The notes under the pieces were generated by a model that saw only the letters and a program-made list of their open reading frames with translations, made no database searches and was not told where the DNA came from. From Blepharisma stoltei (lineage: Eukaryota; Ciliophora; Heterotrichea; Heterotrichida; Blepharismidae), in assembly GCA_914767885.1 (NCBI GenBank), contig CAJZBQ010000060.1, positions 1 through 64,000 on the forward strand: a DNA stretch of 64,000 nt, read 5' to 3'. The translations under genes and the position numbers were made by a program. This document shows, in pieces, positions 45,086 to 56,044 of the stretch (its first letter is position 1; every line of letters starts with the position of its first letter).

Positions 45086-45334
45086 TTATCCCCATGGGTC
45101 ATCGTTTCCTACGTTTAATTGAGGTATTTTTGGAGCATCAGGGCAACTTTGTAGATGTTTTTCAAACTCATAATATCTAATGTGGTGGATTGTGTTGTAG
45201 GGGCAGACTTTGAAGAGATGCTTCATTCTTTGGCTGTCTGGGCAACGTTGATAATGCCATAAAAGTGTGGACTCAGGCATTGTATGCTCTTCATTGTAAA
45301 CGCATGTAGCATAACCTTCTTTCTTTGACTGCAT
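45086..45334 (-). CDS. GTSF1-like protein with two CHHC zinc fingers
   Basis: 82 residues. Two CHHC fingers with identical spacing C-x5-H-x9-H-x3-C: CVYNEEH...HYQRC and CPYNTIH...HLQSC. This double finger is the signature of GTSF1/Asterix proteins, which assist PIWI proteins; the short acidic end NDDPWG recalls the Trp-containing PIWI-binding tail of that family. In Paramecium a Gtsf1 homologue acts in scan-RNA-guided DNA elimination. Function here is inferred from the family. No IES. It may be transcribed with the tubulin gene (21 bp gap). Confidence 0.78.
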   Translation of the reverse strand: MQSKKEGYATCVYNEEHTMPESTLLWHYQRCPDSQRMKHLFKVCPYNTIHHIRYYEFEKHLQSCPDAPKIPQLNVGNDDPWG

Positions 45335-45557
45335 AAATTTCTATTAATTTATAAAATAAGTTTGATTAGAATTAAATTAATAATTAATTTCAAAAAATAA
45401 CTGAGGAAGTTATGAAAATTTTGTGTAAATTATAAGAAGAATTAGCCAAATTAGTCATTTCTGTATTATTTTTTAATTCGGTTGAGCTGGAGATCCAATA
45501 ATTTAATATAAAAATATGTTCGCAGAATAAATTTAATTATCCAAAATATGCTTTGAT
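45335..45557. other. AT-rich spacer
   Basis: Upstream of the GTSF1-like gene; nothing recognised. Confidence 0.5.
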
Positions 45558-45987
45558 TTACTCCCCCCCCCCTTTAAATTGAAACAAAAAATTTTGTTTC
45601 AATTTAAAGGGGGGTTAAGAAAATTTTTTTTATAAAAAAATTTATATATAAAAATTTTTTCAGAGATAAATTTTATGGTTCATTCTGTGCTTGATTTTTA
45701 ATTTTAATTTCATGAAAAAATTAATTCATAAATTTCTCAATCTCAAAGTGTAAACTTGCTGAAATGGTATTCTTCTAACTCTCTCCCCATAACAATTGGA
45801 CAAAATAGAGTTTAATTTCTTAATCTTATATGTTTGAAGCATATTAAATAGGGTATTAACGTATTTACATATAAAATAATGATTTTTACCTATAAAATTT
45901 TGTTTCAATTTAAAGGGGGGGTAATTTCCCAAAAAAGTAGGAATTTTTACCTATATTTTGTTTCAATTTAAAGGGGGGGGGGAGTTA
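45558..45987. mobile_element. MITE, TTTAAATTGAAAC family
   Basis: TTACTCCCC then hairpin of CCTTTAAATTGAAACAAAA at the left; two direct copies at about 45899 and 45957 and GGGGGAGTTA at the right. Same plan as the CCGTGAG family with a different motif. Confidence 0.85.
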
Positions 45988-46034
45988 ATAAAACCCATTA
46001 TAAATCAAAAAGCAATAAATTATTAATTTTCTCC

Positions 46035-46359
46035 TTACTCCCCCCCCCCGTGAGTGAACAAAAAAATTTTGTTCACTGACATATAAATTTTATAAAAAAA
46101 TATTTTTTTTCGAAATTTAAAAAAATCCTAATTCGCAAAAATTGGAAAGCAAGTATTAATTTAATTTATAAAATTTATGTTTTAAAGAGCAATTCGTTTA
46201 AAATTAAACAGAATTAGCTCTAGATTTCACAAAATTTTTTTTCAATAAAAATTTTTTCTATTAAAAAAATTTTTGTTCACTCACGGAGGGTGGGTTTTTG
46301 GGCAAAAAATAGGGATTTTTCTAATGGTTTTGTTCACTCACGGAGGGGGGGGGGAACTA
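46035..46359. mobile_element. MITE, CCGTGAG family
   Basis: TTACTCCCC..CCGTGAGTGAAC hairpin (partly truncated) at left; two direct copies of TTCACTCACGGAGGG at right, ending GGGGAACTA. Confidence 0.8.
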
Positions 46360-46360
46360 G

Positions 46361-46583
46361 TTAGCGAGCAAAAGAGTTATAAAATCCCTATTTTTTGAAT
46401 ATTAGCCCTTGGATAGGATCAATAATTGTTGATATAATTATTCTGCAAATAATAATTTGATATATAATTAATTATTATATCAATTTTATTAAATTGACGC
46501 ATAAAATTTTTTAAAATCTGAAAAAAATTATTTGAAAAAATCAGCAAGCGTTTTTTTGCTCACTAGCATGAAGGGTTAAGTTA
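46361..46583. mobile_element. Strongly decayed MITE
   Basis: TTAGCGAGCAAAAGAG at the left and TTTTTTGCTCACTAGCATG at the right form loose inverted ends around an AT-rich core similar to the CCGTGAG family. Confidence 0.45.
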
Positions 46584-46589
46584 GATTAT

Positions 46590-47041
46590 TAAAGAGAGGC
46601 ATTAAGCCATATTGGCGGCTTAGCTACCAAAGACCTCCCATACGGGAGATTCTCCCGGTTTTAAGCCCAGCCCAGAGGATCTATCCCCTAAAGCGGCACC
46701 CGCTTCCGGTTTTGAGGCTTCAGTCTGAGTTTCTACAGCTCTGCTACGGGCGATTGGAGTAGCTTGATTCCATAGATCAACTCTTTGAAGTCTGTCGGGT
46801 GCTGAAGTGCCTTCCTTCGACAGCTACAGGAAAAAAGACTATTCCCTGTGGACTGGGTATAAACTCCAAATTTTAGGTAGAGGAATGCCCATGGGTCCTC
46901 AGATCTAAAAGGACGCTGTCGGGCATCTCCATTCCCAACCACAGGAAGGCAGCTAAACCTATCCGGGTACATCCCTTAAGCCTGCACTTGATTCTTGGCT
47001 CGGAATCTGCCCCAGTTCGCCCCAACACTCCATTTTAATGT
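46590..47041 (-). mobile_element. SINE-like element, no clear target duplication
   Basis: GC-rich island; minus strand starts AAAATGGAGTGTTGGGG like the other SINEs and ends ATGGCTTAATGCC, TTAATAATCTAACTTAACCC. I could not match a target duplication. Confidence 0.6.
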
Positions 47042-47185
47042 GTATTCCCACTAACATTTAGGAATTAAGAAATAAATTATTTTTTAAAAATCTTAAACAC
47101 TTAAAAATCCTTAATCATAGATTCCATTTTTCTCTACAGCTACCTAGAGAGCAATCAGCTTTTGGTTCAGTTAATTGCAAATTAA

Positions 47186-48825
47186 ATGGTGAAGCTTTAT
47201 CTCTTTACGCTCTCCCTCTTTTTCTGTTCCATTTCTGGTTTAAGCTGCCTAGACAACACTGGAACTGCTGTTCCTTGGTTTACCTTTATCAAGCCACCAA
47301 AAACCGCTTATGTGCCTCCAATGTACGGAAAGTCCTATTCTTTTCTGTCCCCAAATCATATGACAGCTGAAATAAACTCGCTTCCTCTCAACAGCTCTTC
47401 CCCAATAACTTATACCCTAAACCAATTCAACACTGACAGCTCAATTTCCGTTGTATTTTTTAAGTAATTGATATTTAGTGACGAAGTCCCTCCAAATAAC
47501 ACGAATCCTAATCAATATGCATCATTAATATGGTGGCAACTAAATATGTTTTTGACGAATGCACCGCTGAAAAAAAGTCATTTTATAGCCTGAACCTTTT
47601 TAACTTCAACCTTTAGCCTGCTTGCTTATTGGCCGTATGGGGCTATTTTGGGAGCCAGCGAGTAGTAAATTCTTGACCAGGGATCTATTCAGTTGGTTGT
47701 TGGGCTAAAGCTTTTTCATCCAAACTCATAAGGCGTAATTCTTTTTACTGGGTGTCATCTCGCCTCAAGGCAGCCGTAGGAGGTATCGCAAGCCTTTATT
47801 TCCATTGCAAAGGCAGAGCAGCCTTCATAATTCGTGAAATTCTTGGGATTAGTGAAGCCTTGATCTAAGAGGAGAAAGTTGTTCCAATAGCAGCTGAAAT
47901 TTCCGCCTGACAAGCAGGTTGGCGCTTATCAGAAGTATGTGGAGGCATAAAATCTGGAATAATTAAAAACTCTCTTAATTTAATTTAATCAATACTCTGG
48001 GCATACTAAAGGAGTCCTGGCTTATACGTCAACTCAAGCTATTTATATTATTCACTCCTTTCCCAATTTCCCTTTTTATAACTCAACAACTGGGAAAGTT
48101 TTATGACGTAATAGGAATTTTGCCGAGAATTTTTATTCAAAAGATTTTATTAATTTATATAATAAAAAAGCTTGGAAGCTGCCCGAAAAAAAGTTTAATA
48201 GACAATATTAGATATATTTGACTCTGAGGTAGAATACGGCCAAAATTTAATGTGTGTCCAAATAACACCTCAGACGCTATTTTATTTGGCAGGAATTATG
48301 ACTATAAATTCACCTAGGGTTTACTATAGCAAAATTGTGACCCCTAATACCAACATTACCCTGATGATCCAGAATAAAACAAACCTCCAAATAACAAGTG
48401 CTACGTATAGTTTTACAGTTGGGACTAATACTTTTACATATATAGCCAGATCAGCTGCTCTCCAAAAGGATTTCTGGGAAGACGTTGTGTCAAAATATTA
48501 TAATGATGGATTTTATGTACAGTCTTGGGGAAGACCTTATATGCCAGGATATTGCCCACCTGATGAGACGTATACAAACCTTAATATTGATAATCTTGGT
48601 ATTGGAAAATATTATTGGTATGGGTATAATGACCATTCTAAATGGGGAATTGGCATAACAACCACTGTGCTGTGCTATGCTGATTTAAATAGAATGTATA
48701 GCCAAGCCAATAGAGGCGGTGGAGGGCTCTGTACGAATTATCCATCTCTTTATGCACTCCATAAAGCATTTGATGAAGGAAATGATGCTTGTGGAAGTAC
48801 TCTTCAGAAAAAATTTAAAATTTAA
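47186..48825 (+). CDS. DNase II-type acid endonuclease
   Basis: 364 residues after removing a 15-nt intron, a SINE (477 bp) and a 53-bp IES (exact total). Signal peptide KLYLFTLSLFFCSISG, then CLDNTGTAVPWFTFIKPP as at the mature N-terminus of DNase II. First catalytic half-site GHTKGVLAY (HxK), IIHSFPNFP, then EYGQNLMCVQI, QSWGRPYMPGYC, second HxK in DHSKWGI, and NRMYSQANRGGGGLC. Both catalytic His residues are present. Secreted or lysosomal digestion of DNA is the family role. Confidence 0.93.
47464..47478 (+). other. 15-nt intron in DNase II
   Basis: GTAATTGATATTTAG; removal joins SVVFF-N-DEVPPNN and deletes in-frame stops. Confidence 0.85.
47509..47994 (+). mobile_element. SINE-like element in DNase II
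   Basis: Target duplication TAATCAATA at 47509-47517 and 47986-47994. Body starts near ATTAATATGGTGGC, ends TTAAT x3. Removal restores NPNQYSGHTKGVL across the first catalytic site. Confidence 0.82.
48156..48210 (+). other. IES (53 bp) in DNase II
   Basis: TA at 48156-48157 and 48209-48210; joins KDFINL to DIFDSEVEYGQN. Confidence 0.65.
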
Positions 48826-49152
48826 TCGATAATTAAAGATTATTTATTAATTTAATTTTTTATTAATGTACTCTAAATTAATTAATATTTTATATATATG
48901 CAGTGCTAGAATAATTTTTAAATAAGAAAAAGCTTAATTAATAATTATCAACTAATTTATATATTTAACCTAATAATTATTTATAGTTGACCTTATAATA
49001 TATAAGATATATTTTTAAATTAAAACGATCACTAATTATTTCTGTTCTTGCAACAAAAAACCTAACCTATTAAATTCCTCTTTTTTATCATTTTATAATT
49101 ATCCGTTGTATAGTATTTCCACAAAAACTCCTATTATTTTTATCAAGTTAAT
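48826..49152. other. Very AT-rich intergenic stretch
   Basis: About 330 bp, no feature recognised. Confidence 0.6.
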
Positions 49153-51543
49153 ATGGGTTGCGTGGATTCAAAACTTTCATGCTCAAGCGTAGAAAGGTCT
49201 ATAATGAACGCTGAAGCAGAATTAGGCTATGAGAAGAAGAACTGCTGATATATTGACTTTATTCACAGAAAATACTCAATTGGAGGCTGGGTGAATCATG
49301 AACAGTGAAGAGATATCTCATGCTCCCTTTTAATTCAAACAAAAAACACCTCATCTAATACAAAAATTGAAAGATTTTTTAGCAGCATTGCAAATTTCAA
49401 TGGAAAACTTCCTCTCAAATCTTTGCTTATTATTGGCTTTCTCCTCGGTGAAGGGACATATCAGGAAAAATCTCACTCCCCCCCCTTTAAATTGGAACAA
49501 AATATAGGTAAAATTTTCACTTTTTTGCTAAATTAACCCCCCTTTAAATTGGAACAAAATTTAAATTTTATAAATAAAAAATTTTATATATATAAATCAT
49601 ATTTTTATGTAAAAAGTTTTGATATAATTTAAATGTTTCTTCTTAACTAAAATTAAAAATTTAGTTGTATCCTACTCTTGTTTATAGAATAGAGTATAAA
49701 GAGCATCTTATTTAAATAAATTTATTATCCTTAATTGTAAATTTTTAAAAAAATTTAATTTTTTTTGTTTTTAAAAAATTTTCAAAAAGCATTTTATTTT
49801 TTTTAATAAAAAATGATATTTTTTATTTAAATAGCTTTGATATAAATTCAATGCGAATTCTTTACAAAAATTCAAAATTTACTTATCTCTTGCTTTATTT
49901 TAAAGAATAGAGTATAAATAACATCTTATTTAAACAAAATTAGCACTTTAATTAATAATTTTTCTAAAATTTTTATTTTTTATTTTTTTTTTATCAATAA
50001 AAATATATAATTTTTGTGTAAATAGTTTTGATGCCAATTAATAGTGCGTATTAATTAATAATAAATTTTAGTTATATCTTGCTTTGTTTTAAAGGATAAA
50101 GAGTAAATAGCATTTATTAAACAAATTTATTAATCTAATTCGATAAATTTTTGAAATTTTTTTTTTTTTTTAAATTTTATATAAATTTTTTTTTTTATAA
50201 AAAATTTTATAATGATTTTTTTTTAAAAAAAATTTTCTTAACCCCCCTTTAAATTGGAACAAAATTTTTAGTTTCCAATTAAAGGGGGGGGGAGTCAGCT
50301 TTTTTTCGATATTTATGACACAAATAACTCAAAAATTATTTTTAAATCAGATATTCATGCACTAGTTGAAGAAATGCTCGATATAGCAATTAATAAAATT
50401 CCTATCCTTGCATGTAAGCCCCAAGCTTCAAATGAAGAAGACTTCCAAAAATACTTGCAAGAACTACATCAATTTAAAGAGGCTGCTCAAGAATTAATTG
50501 TAAGGAAATTCATTGGAGCTGACAATTCAGAACATTCAATTACCCTATCAGAATTTCAAGCAAATTTTCAAGATATTTCGACTGCTGAGTTGCTAAGTTC
50601 TCATGGATTAAGATCATTTGTGTATAGCCAGAAATCTGCCTTGAAGTCAACAAATTTTAAACAAAAAAAGAAAAAATCAAATTTTTTATCGTCTGAAGAA
50701 AGTGAAAATGCAGAAATAATTAATGAAGAAACCGTTGAAAAAACAGAGCAAGAAAGCAATGGCACTACAATAGAAACTGACCGAATTATTTTTGTAAAAA
50801 ATTTTACAAATCAAATAGTCACCCTGAGCTTAAAATGTAAAACAAAATCCTCAATGTCCTCGATAGATTTTTTCAGTGAATTAAAATTATATGGGTCTAT
50901 ATGCATTCCAAATCAAAGGGTATTTTTTTATGGTGGAATCTTGCCTGGAAATAAGACTTCAGCTGATGCATTTATAGTTGATAAAATGGGCTATCTGACA
51001 AAACTGGTATCATATCAGCCTACTTGTAAAATTGATTTGGCTCATTTAAATAATAGTGTCTATGCTTTTGGGGGAGACCCACATATTTCTTGTAGGTATA
51101 ATTTATCAATGAATAGGTGAGAAAATTGCTCAGAATTGCCAATTGGGAATTTTGCTAACTCGAATCTCCTAGCTTTTAAGGATAATATTATGCTAACTAG
51201 CAAATTCAGTGATAGGTTGTTTTATTTTGATACAAATCAAGGCTCTTTCTATGAAATTGTGGGTTTGAAATTGAATGAAAATGCATTAAAATTAATGTTT
51301 TCAGTAAAAAATAGAGTTTATATTGCAGAATTGTCAGGGAATGTATATGAAAGTGAAATTAATGGGTTCTTAGCATGAAAGAATATTGGGAGGATGAAAA
51401 AATACGATTTTGATTGTGAAATCGGCTCTTATATGGCCATCTATCGGAATAATTTATTTTTCATTAATAAAATCACAGGCAAAAATGAACTGATGGAATT
51501 CAAATTGCAAGAAAAGATTTTGAGAAAGATCCGCACACGATAG
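49153..51543 (+). CDS. Kelch-repeat protein with EF-hand-like N-terminus
   Basis: 522 residues after removing an 822-bp IES (exact). Starts MGCVDSK, a context for N-myristoylation and palmitoylation. Residues ~85-135 look EF-hand-like (LLIIGFLLGEGTYQEK ... LFFDIYDTNNSKIIFKSDIH). A charged linker follows, then a kelch-like propeller from about residue 260 (VFFYGGI, SVYAFGGD, MNRWENCSELP, NLFFINKITGKNE). The C-terminal part parallels the subtelomeric remnant at 3720-4078, so they belong to one family. TGA codes Trp in several blades. Confidence 0.75.
49473..50297 (+). mobile_element. Large MITE/IES (822 bp), TTTAAATTGGAAC family, TCA-bounded
   Basis: TCACTCCCCCCCC at the left, GGGGGGGGAGTCA at the right; two direct motif copies at left, hairpin at right. 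Core has three degenerate tandem units (start near 49618, 49847, 50028; each with TTGATATAA/GATGCCAA and CTTGTTT/CTTTATTTTAAAGAATAGAGTATAAA). Excision at TCA joins QEKS to QLFFDIYD. Confidence 0.88.
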
Positions 51544-51739
51544 AAAATCAATAATGCCTCTTGCATTACTGAGTAACTTGGCTTTTCCAATATGATTTAT
51601 AACACTCTCTAATAAATAATGCGTAAACGCATGATTATCTATTTATTTTCTATAAATACCCATTTTATAATTCCATTGCATAATTTTCATATAAACCTTT
51701 ACCTAATTAAAAATTTTTGTTAAATAATTTCCTTATAAA

Positions 51740-52270
51740 ATGGTCCGAGGCATGGATAGAGGATTTCGTCGTGGAGGGGGACCTCCACGATTCCAAAGAG
51801 AAGAAGGCCCACCAGACCAAGTCATCGAAGTCGGCGAAGTTATTCACTCTTCTGAAGGTAACCAGCTTCTCTGCAAAGCCACAATTGACCAAGTCCCATG
51901 GTTTTCTAAAGGCGTCTACCTAGAAAACAAAGCACAAATCGGCAAAGTAGACGAAGTCCTCGGGCAAACTTTTGACTTTGTAAGCTTTATTTAGATGTTT
52001 AGCGTGCAACTGGACGAAAATATGAAGGCAGAGAGCTTTGAAAAGGGCACAAAAGTCTATATGAGTCCTGCATTTCTGTTTCCAATGGCAAAATTCACCA
52101 GTCCGCCTACAGCTAAAGCTGGTGGAGGCAGAGGACGTGGCGGAAGAGGCGGCAGAGGTGGAAGAGGAGGATCATTCAGAGGAGGTGACAGAGGTGGAAG
52201 AGGAGGATCATTCAGAGGTGGAAGAGGAGACTCAAGAGGAGGAAGAAGAGGAGGGTTTAGACGATTTTAA
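51740..52270 (+). CDS. GAR1: H/ACA snoRNP protein GAR1
   Basis: 171 residues after splicing a 15-nt intron. N- and C-terminal Arg/Gly-rich regions (GFRRGGGPPRF; a long GGRGGRGG tail with SFRGG repeats) flank the conserved core VIEVGEVIHSSEGNQLLCKA, VPWFSKGVYLENKAQIGKVD, FMFSVQLDENM, YMSPAFLFPMAKF. GAR1 binds Cbf5/dyskerin in pseudouridylation and telomerase RNPs. Complete and typical in length. Confidence 0.95.
51980..51994 (+). other. 15-nt intron in GAR1
   Basis: GTAAGCTTTATTTAG; contains an in-frame TAG, removal joins TFDF to MFSVQLDENM. Confidence 0.9.
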
Positions 52271-52338
52271 AGAATAAAATTTTCTTTATAGGAGAGTTTG
52301 ATATAAATTCATATAAATTAGGATATGAACTATAAATT

Positions 52339-53103
52339 TTATGATTCCGAATTTTGGGTCAAGGACTTTTTTTTGATGATAATTCTGCCTTTCCCTAAAC
52401 AAACCACCATAATTACTGCAAAAAGACCAGAACACCCACATACGATTAGCATAAAATACTGTACTGCAAGAATTGCAATGGTTAATGCCCAAGCAGTTCA
52501 AAATTCTAATTAGAAATTACTTTCTTGGCAAGAGTCGTCCCATCATATCCAGATTGTCCCTAAAATCAGCCAAGTAATAAAGAAAAGAATTGACAGTGTA
52601 TGCCTATGCATTATAAATATAATTTTAATAGGCAATTTTTTATTTAAAATTTATTACGGCCCTTTTTTCGACAAAAATAAAAAAATATAGCCAAATTACT
52701 ATAAAATCAATAATTATTTATTGTGGAAAAATTGACGAATTATAGGTTAAGTGCATTCTATATTGTTAAGAATATAAAATGAAACATATAGAATATGAAC
52801 TCAAACCCTTTCCAGCAGTTTTTCATGAATAATCAATTCAAATAGCAGTGCAAACGATGTCCCAAATCCTGAAAACGCTGCATATACTATCAGCCACGCA
52901 CGAATAGGCTGATCACATTCATCCCCTCAATGCGACACCAAAATCACAATAATTGCAATAATTAAAGCTCAATGGCAGCACGAGTTCACAGCCGCAGTCA
53001 AAACTTTATGTTTTTTCCTTTGCATATACAATGCTTCTTTATCCATTTCATCCTTCGTCAGTGCTTTCTCAAAGGATTCAGGGTTTTCTTCTTCTATACT
53101 CAT
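52339..53103 (-). CDS. Four-helix membrane protein, uncharacterised
   Basis: Starts MSIEEENPESFEKALTKDE at 53103. Hydrophobic helices ALIIAIIVILVSHW, AFSGFGTSFALLFELI, FFITWLILGTIWIW and the last ~30 residues (LTIAILAVQYFMLIV), with several Trp from TGA and a WDDSC motif. A 15-nt intron lies at 52506-52520. An IES of uncertain edges (about 52630-52780) separates helices 2 and 3. The pattern recalls poorly characterised ciliate membrane proteins; no function assigned. Confidence 0.6.
52506..52520 (-). other. 15-nt intron
   Basis: GTAATTTCTAATTAG in gene sense; removal joins CQE-K-FWTAWAL. Confidence 0.8.
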
Positions 53104-53211
53104 ACTAAGTTATAATTATACCATTTTCCTTTATTTTTTTTCCTAAAAAATTACCCTTCCGGCAATTTTAGGAATTTTCTATATGTTATAAAAAGATGAA
53201 TTATTTTGAAA

Positions 53212-53631
53212 CTAATATTTTTTGTCCTTCTTTTGAGGCTTCCACTCTTCTGGCTTGAAAGGTTCATTTGGTTTGGAATTTGCTGTCTTCTGCATGACAT
53301 CTCTGAACTCTTTCATTTTTTCTTCATCTACTTTGTCGGCTTCTTCTCCTATTTTTTTGCGATATAAATAGGAATCTTGAGAGGATTTGACGTCTTCAGG
53401 TTTTGGCGGGTTTCGATCTCTACCACAAAGCCATCCAGCCCATATTGGGTCCATGGTTGGATTTCTGATTCCTTCTTTATACTCGACTTCACGCTTAAAA
53501 GGTCTTCCATCCTCATCTAAAATCTGGTAATATTTATTTTCGTACATGTCAGTCCCGACTAGTTTTCTGCCGTCTGTATTCCTTAGGAAGTTGCGTAGAT
53601 TTTTTAAAAACCCGAATCTTCTTATTATCAT
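53212..53631 (-). CDS. NDUFA12/NDUFAF2-type complex I protein
   Basis: 139 residues, no insert. LVGTDMYENKYYQ and MDPIWAGWLCGRDRNPP match the 17.2-kDa complex I subunit NDUFA12 and its paralogue, the assembly factor NDUFAF2. The basic N-terminus (IIRRFGFLKNLRNFLRNT) fits a mitochondrial import signal. Which of the two paralogues it is cannot be decided by eye. Confidence 0.85.
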   Translation of the reverse strand: MIIRRFGFLKNLRNFLRNTDGRKLVGTDMYENKYYQILDEDGRPFKREVEYKEGIRNPTMDPIWAGWLCGRDRNPPKPEDVKSSQDSYLYRKKIGEEADKVDEEKMKEFRDVMQKTANSKPNEPFKPEEWKPQKKDKKY

Positions 53632-53769
53632 TTTTATTATTTGAATGGATTTTTAGAGAAAATTGATAAATAATAAGAAGGTTCTAGATTCGATTCATGA
53701 TATTTAAATAAATTTAATTCATTAATTATACTCTTCAATTTTTAAGTTAAATTATATCGAAATACCACT

Positions 53770-54694
53770 CTGATTTCATTTTTTCCCAAAATCTTCGAAG
53801 TACGACTGAGCATGGTCGATTCCGAAATGTTTCATCCCCAGCAGTAATGAGACCAAGTATTGATGTAGCCCTAATACTTTTCAAAGTTTCATTTCATGAT
53901 TATTTTGGCCATATTAGGTGGGCTTTGAAAATATTCATAAAATGGGAATTTATACTTCATATAAGTAAATTTAAAGCAATGCTCTTGATTCGCTATAAGT
54001 TTTTTTCCCTTTAATGTGTGCTAATCATTATTTTCATAGAGGTCCTTATTTTTCTTAAATAGCATAAGATCTACACAGCCGTCTTCTAGTACTTTTTTTC
54101 TTCATCAATAAATTCTTTGAAACTTTCCAATTTATCTCATAAGCAATTCGCCAATTTTGCTATCAACGTGAGGAACTCTTGGGTATGCTCACATCTCTAT
54201 AGCTCCTTCTTTATCTAAAACCTTATAAATAGTCTCATTACATTGTTCTAACTTAAAACAATGCAAAACTTGCAATATTATAATCAAATCCATGCTTTAT
54301 GAGCTAAATATGGATGGGTATCTATATATTGTCAGAAAGTTTTGCTAGTAACTACTGAAAAATAGGGAAATTAATTGACTGAAGCATTGTTCATCTGCTT
54401 TTTACTGATATCAGTTCTCCAATAGTTACATAAAAGAATAACAATGGCCATTTCCAGTGTTAAAATCATAGGTAACTGAATGCTTTATAGTGAGGGAAGA
54501 AGGAATGAAAAAGACTGGTCCGAATAGCCAGGAAGGTATTTGGCATAAACAGAAGAGTGCCCAGAAAATAAATCACTTGAAAAATATCTATTGATTGAAA
54601 TGAAAATGCTTTTAATATTAATTACTAATGAGAAGAATTTACGAATAAAAATGTTTGAGAAATTGCAAAGATTTATTTTTTTAAAAAATTTCAT
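53770..54694 (-). pseudogene. Decayed SAM methyltransferase (trans-aconitate type)
   Basis: Fragments in changing frames on one strand, in the right order: DLFSGHSSVYAKYLPGYSDQ (family N-terminus), FNTGNGH (in place of the glycine-rich SAM motif), VLHCFKLEQCNETIYKVLDK and GAIEMWAYPRVP (post-motif block), SFKEFIDEEKKVL, and KWNFEKYWGYINTWSHYC. Stops (TAA/TAG) and frame changes separate the blocks at short spacing, too many to blame on IESs. It looks like a dead copy of a Crg1/TMT1-like methyltransferase. Confidence 0.6.
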
Positions 54695-55321
54695 TGATAA
54701 GAGTACTATTTAATCATCAAAAAATGGCTCTCTAGTCGATTTTTAAAGCCTTATTTAATCATAATATTTAAATTATGGCTCTATTTAGGCGATTCCTCAT
54801 TAGCTTGGATTTTAAGTTACAAATTTAGCAAAGCTTTTAAAGGTCCCATAGAAAATAATTTAAATATAAGCAAGCCAACTCGAAGATATTGCATAATTAT
54901 TCTTCTCTCTATGTCTTTAGATCATTATAAGTATATTTTTTGATTTATTAATTAGTTCGTGTCCCATTTTCTTAAATAACCGAACTTAAAGTATATTTAA
55001 AGCCTTTTAAAGAAGGCTAAATTATTTTTACTTATAAATATTATAATTGTTTTCATCATGAACTATTTATATTATTGCTTTATTTATTTCCAAAATAGCT
55101 TGATTAGCACGAGTTGACTTATAGATAAACAACTGTTGATATTTAAGCTAACTTCTACCTATATCTACCTTATCAAAAAGAGTGCCTTATATAATTCTCT
55201 TATTAGTTGTTTGCCTAATAGGAATTCCTTTATAAGGATAAACCGGTATAGTTCACAAATCTGAAAACGACAGCATAAATTATCAGTTCATGTCTTTTTA
55301 TGAGCTTAATTAATTTTATTT
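54695..55321. other. AT-rich intergenic stretch
   Basis: About 630 bp; nothing recognised. Confidence 0.6.
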
Positions 55322-56044
55322 TTATTCATCTAGCCATCTAACCCTTCTCCCATTTTCCCATTCTCCTTCTCTTTTTGTTCCATCTTGTGCTATATGCACC
55401 CCTTTTCCATGCTGTTTCCCCTCATGCCACTCTCCTTCATATCTTCTTCCATCAGGCCATTTAAAAATTCCAAAGCCTTCCTTTACGTCATCTACATAGT
55501 TTCCTTCATAACATCTGCCATCTGGAAACTTAAAATTCCCTTTTCCATGCATTTTGCTATAATTTCAGCCTCCTGTATAGTTTCTTCCGTCTGAAAAATT
55601 ATATGTCCCTTCTCCATGGAGTTTGCTGTCTTTAAAGCCTCCATCATAGCTGCTCCCATCTGGAAAGCTTATAGTTCCATGGCCTTCTTTGACGCCATTT
55701 GCAAAATCGCCTTCATATTTAAACCCATCAGGATAGGTTTCTATTCCTCTTCCGTGTTTTGCGTCATTTAGAAAATAGCCTTCGTATTTGCATCCGTCCT
55801 CGCTTTGGTAGACTCCGAAGCCAGATTTTTCGCCGTTAAAATAATTGCCTTCATACCAGCTGCCATCTGAGTTATTATGCTTTCCTTTTCCACTTGGTTT
55901 GTCATTTTCTCAATTTCCTTCGTATCTTGAACCGTCTGGCCACGTTAAAATGCCATACCCATGACATTGATGCAAGCTGTTTCACTCTCCTTCATATACA
56001 TTGCCACTTTCGAGCGTTACAGGCTCATATCTTGGTTTATCCAT
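55322..56044 (-). CDS. MORN-repeat protein 1
   Basis: 240 residues with TGA as Trp, no insert. About nine MORN repeats of the form Y.G.....G.G....PDG (e.g. GHGTISFPDGSSYDGGFKDS). Ends RVRWLDE. MORN proteins bind membranes and link them to the cytoskeleton in ciliates. Several TGA codons sit where the repeat demands Trp or an aromatic residue. Paralogue of the gene at 61630. Confidence 0.9.
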
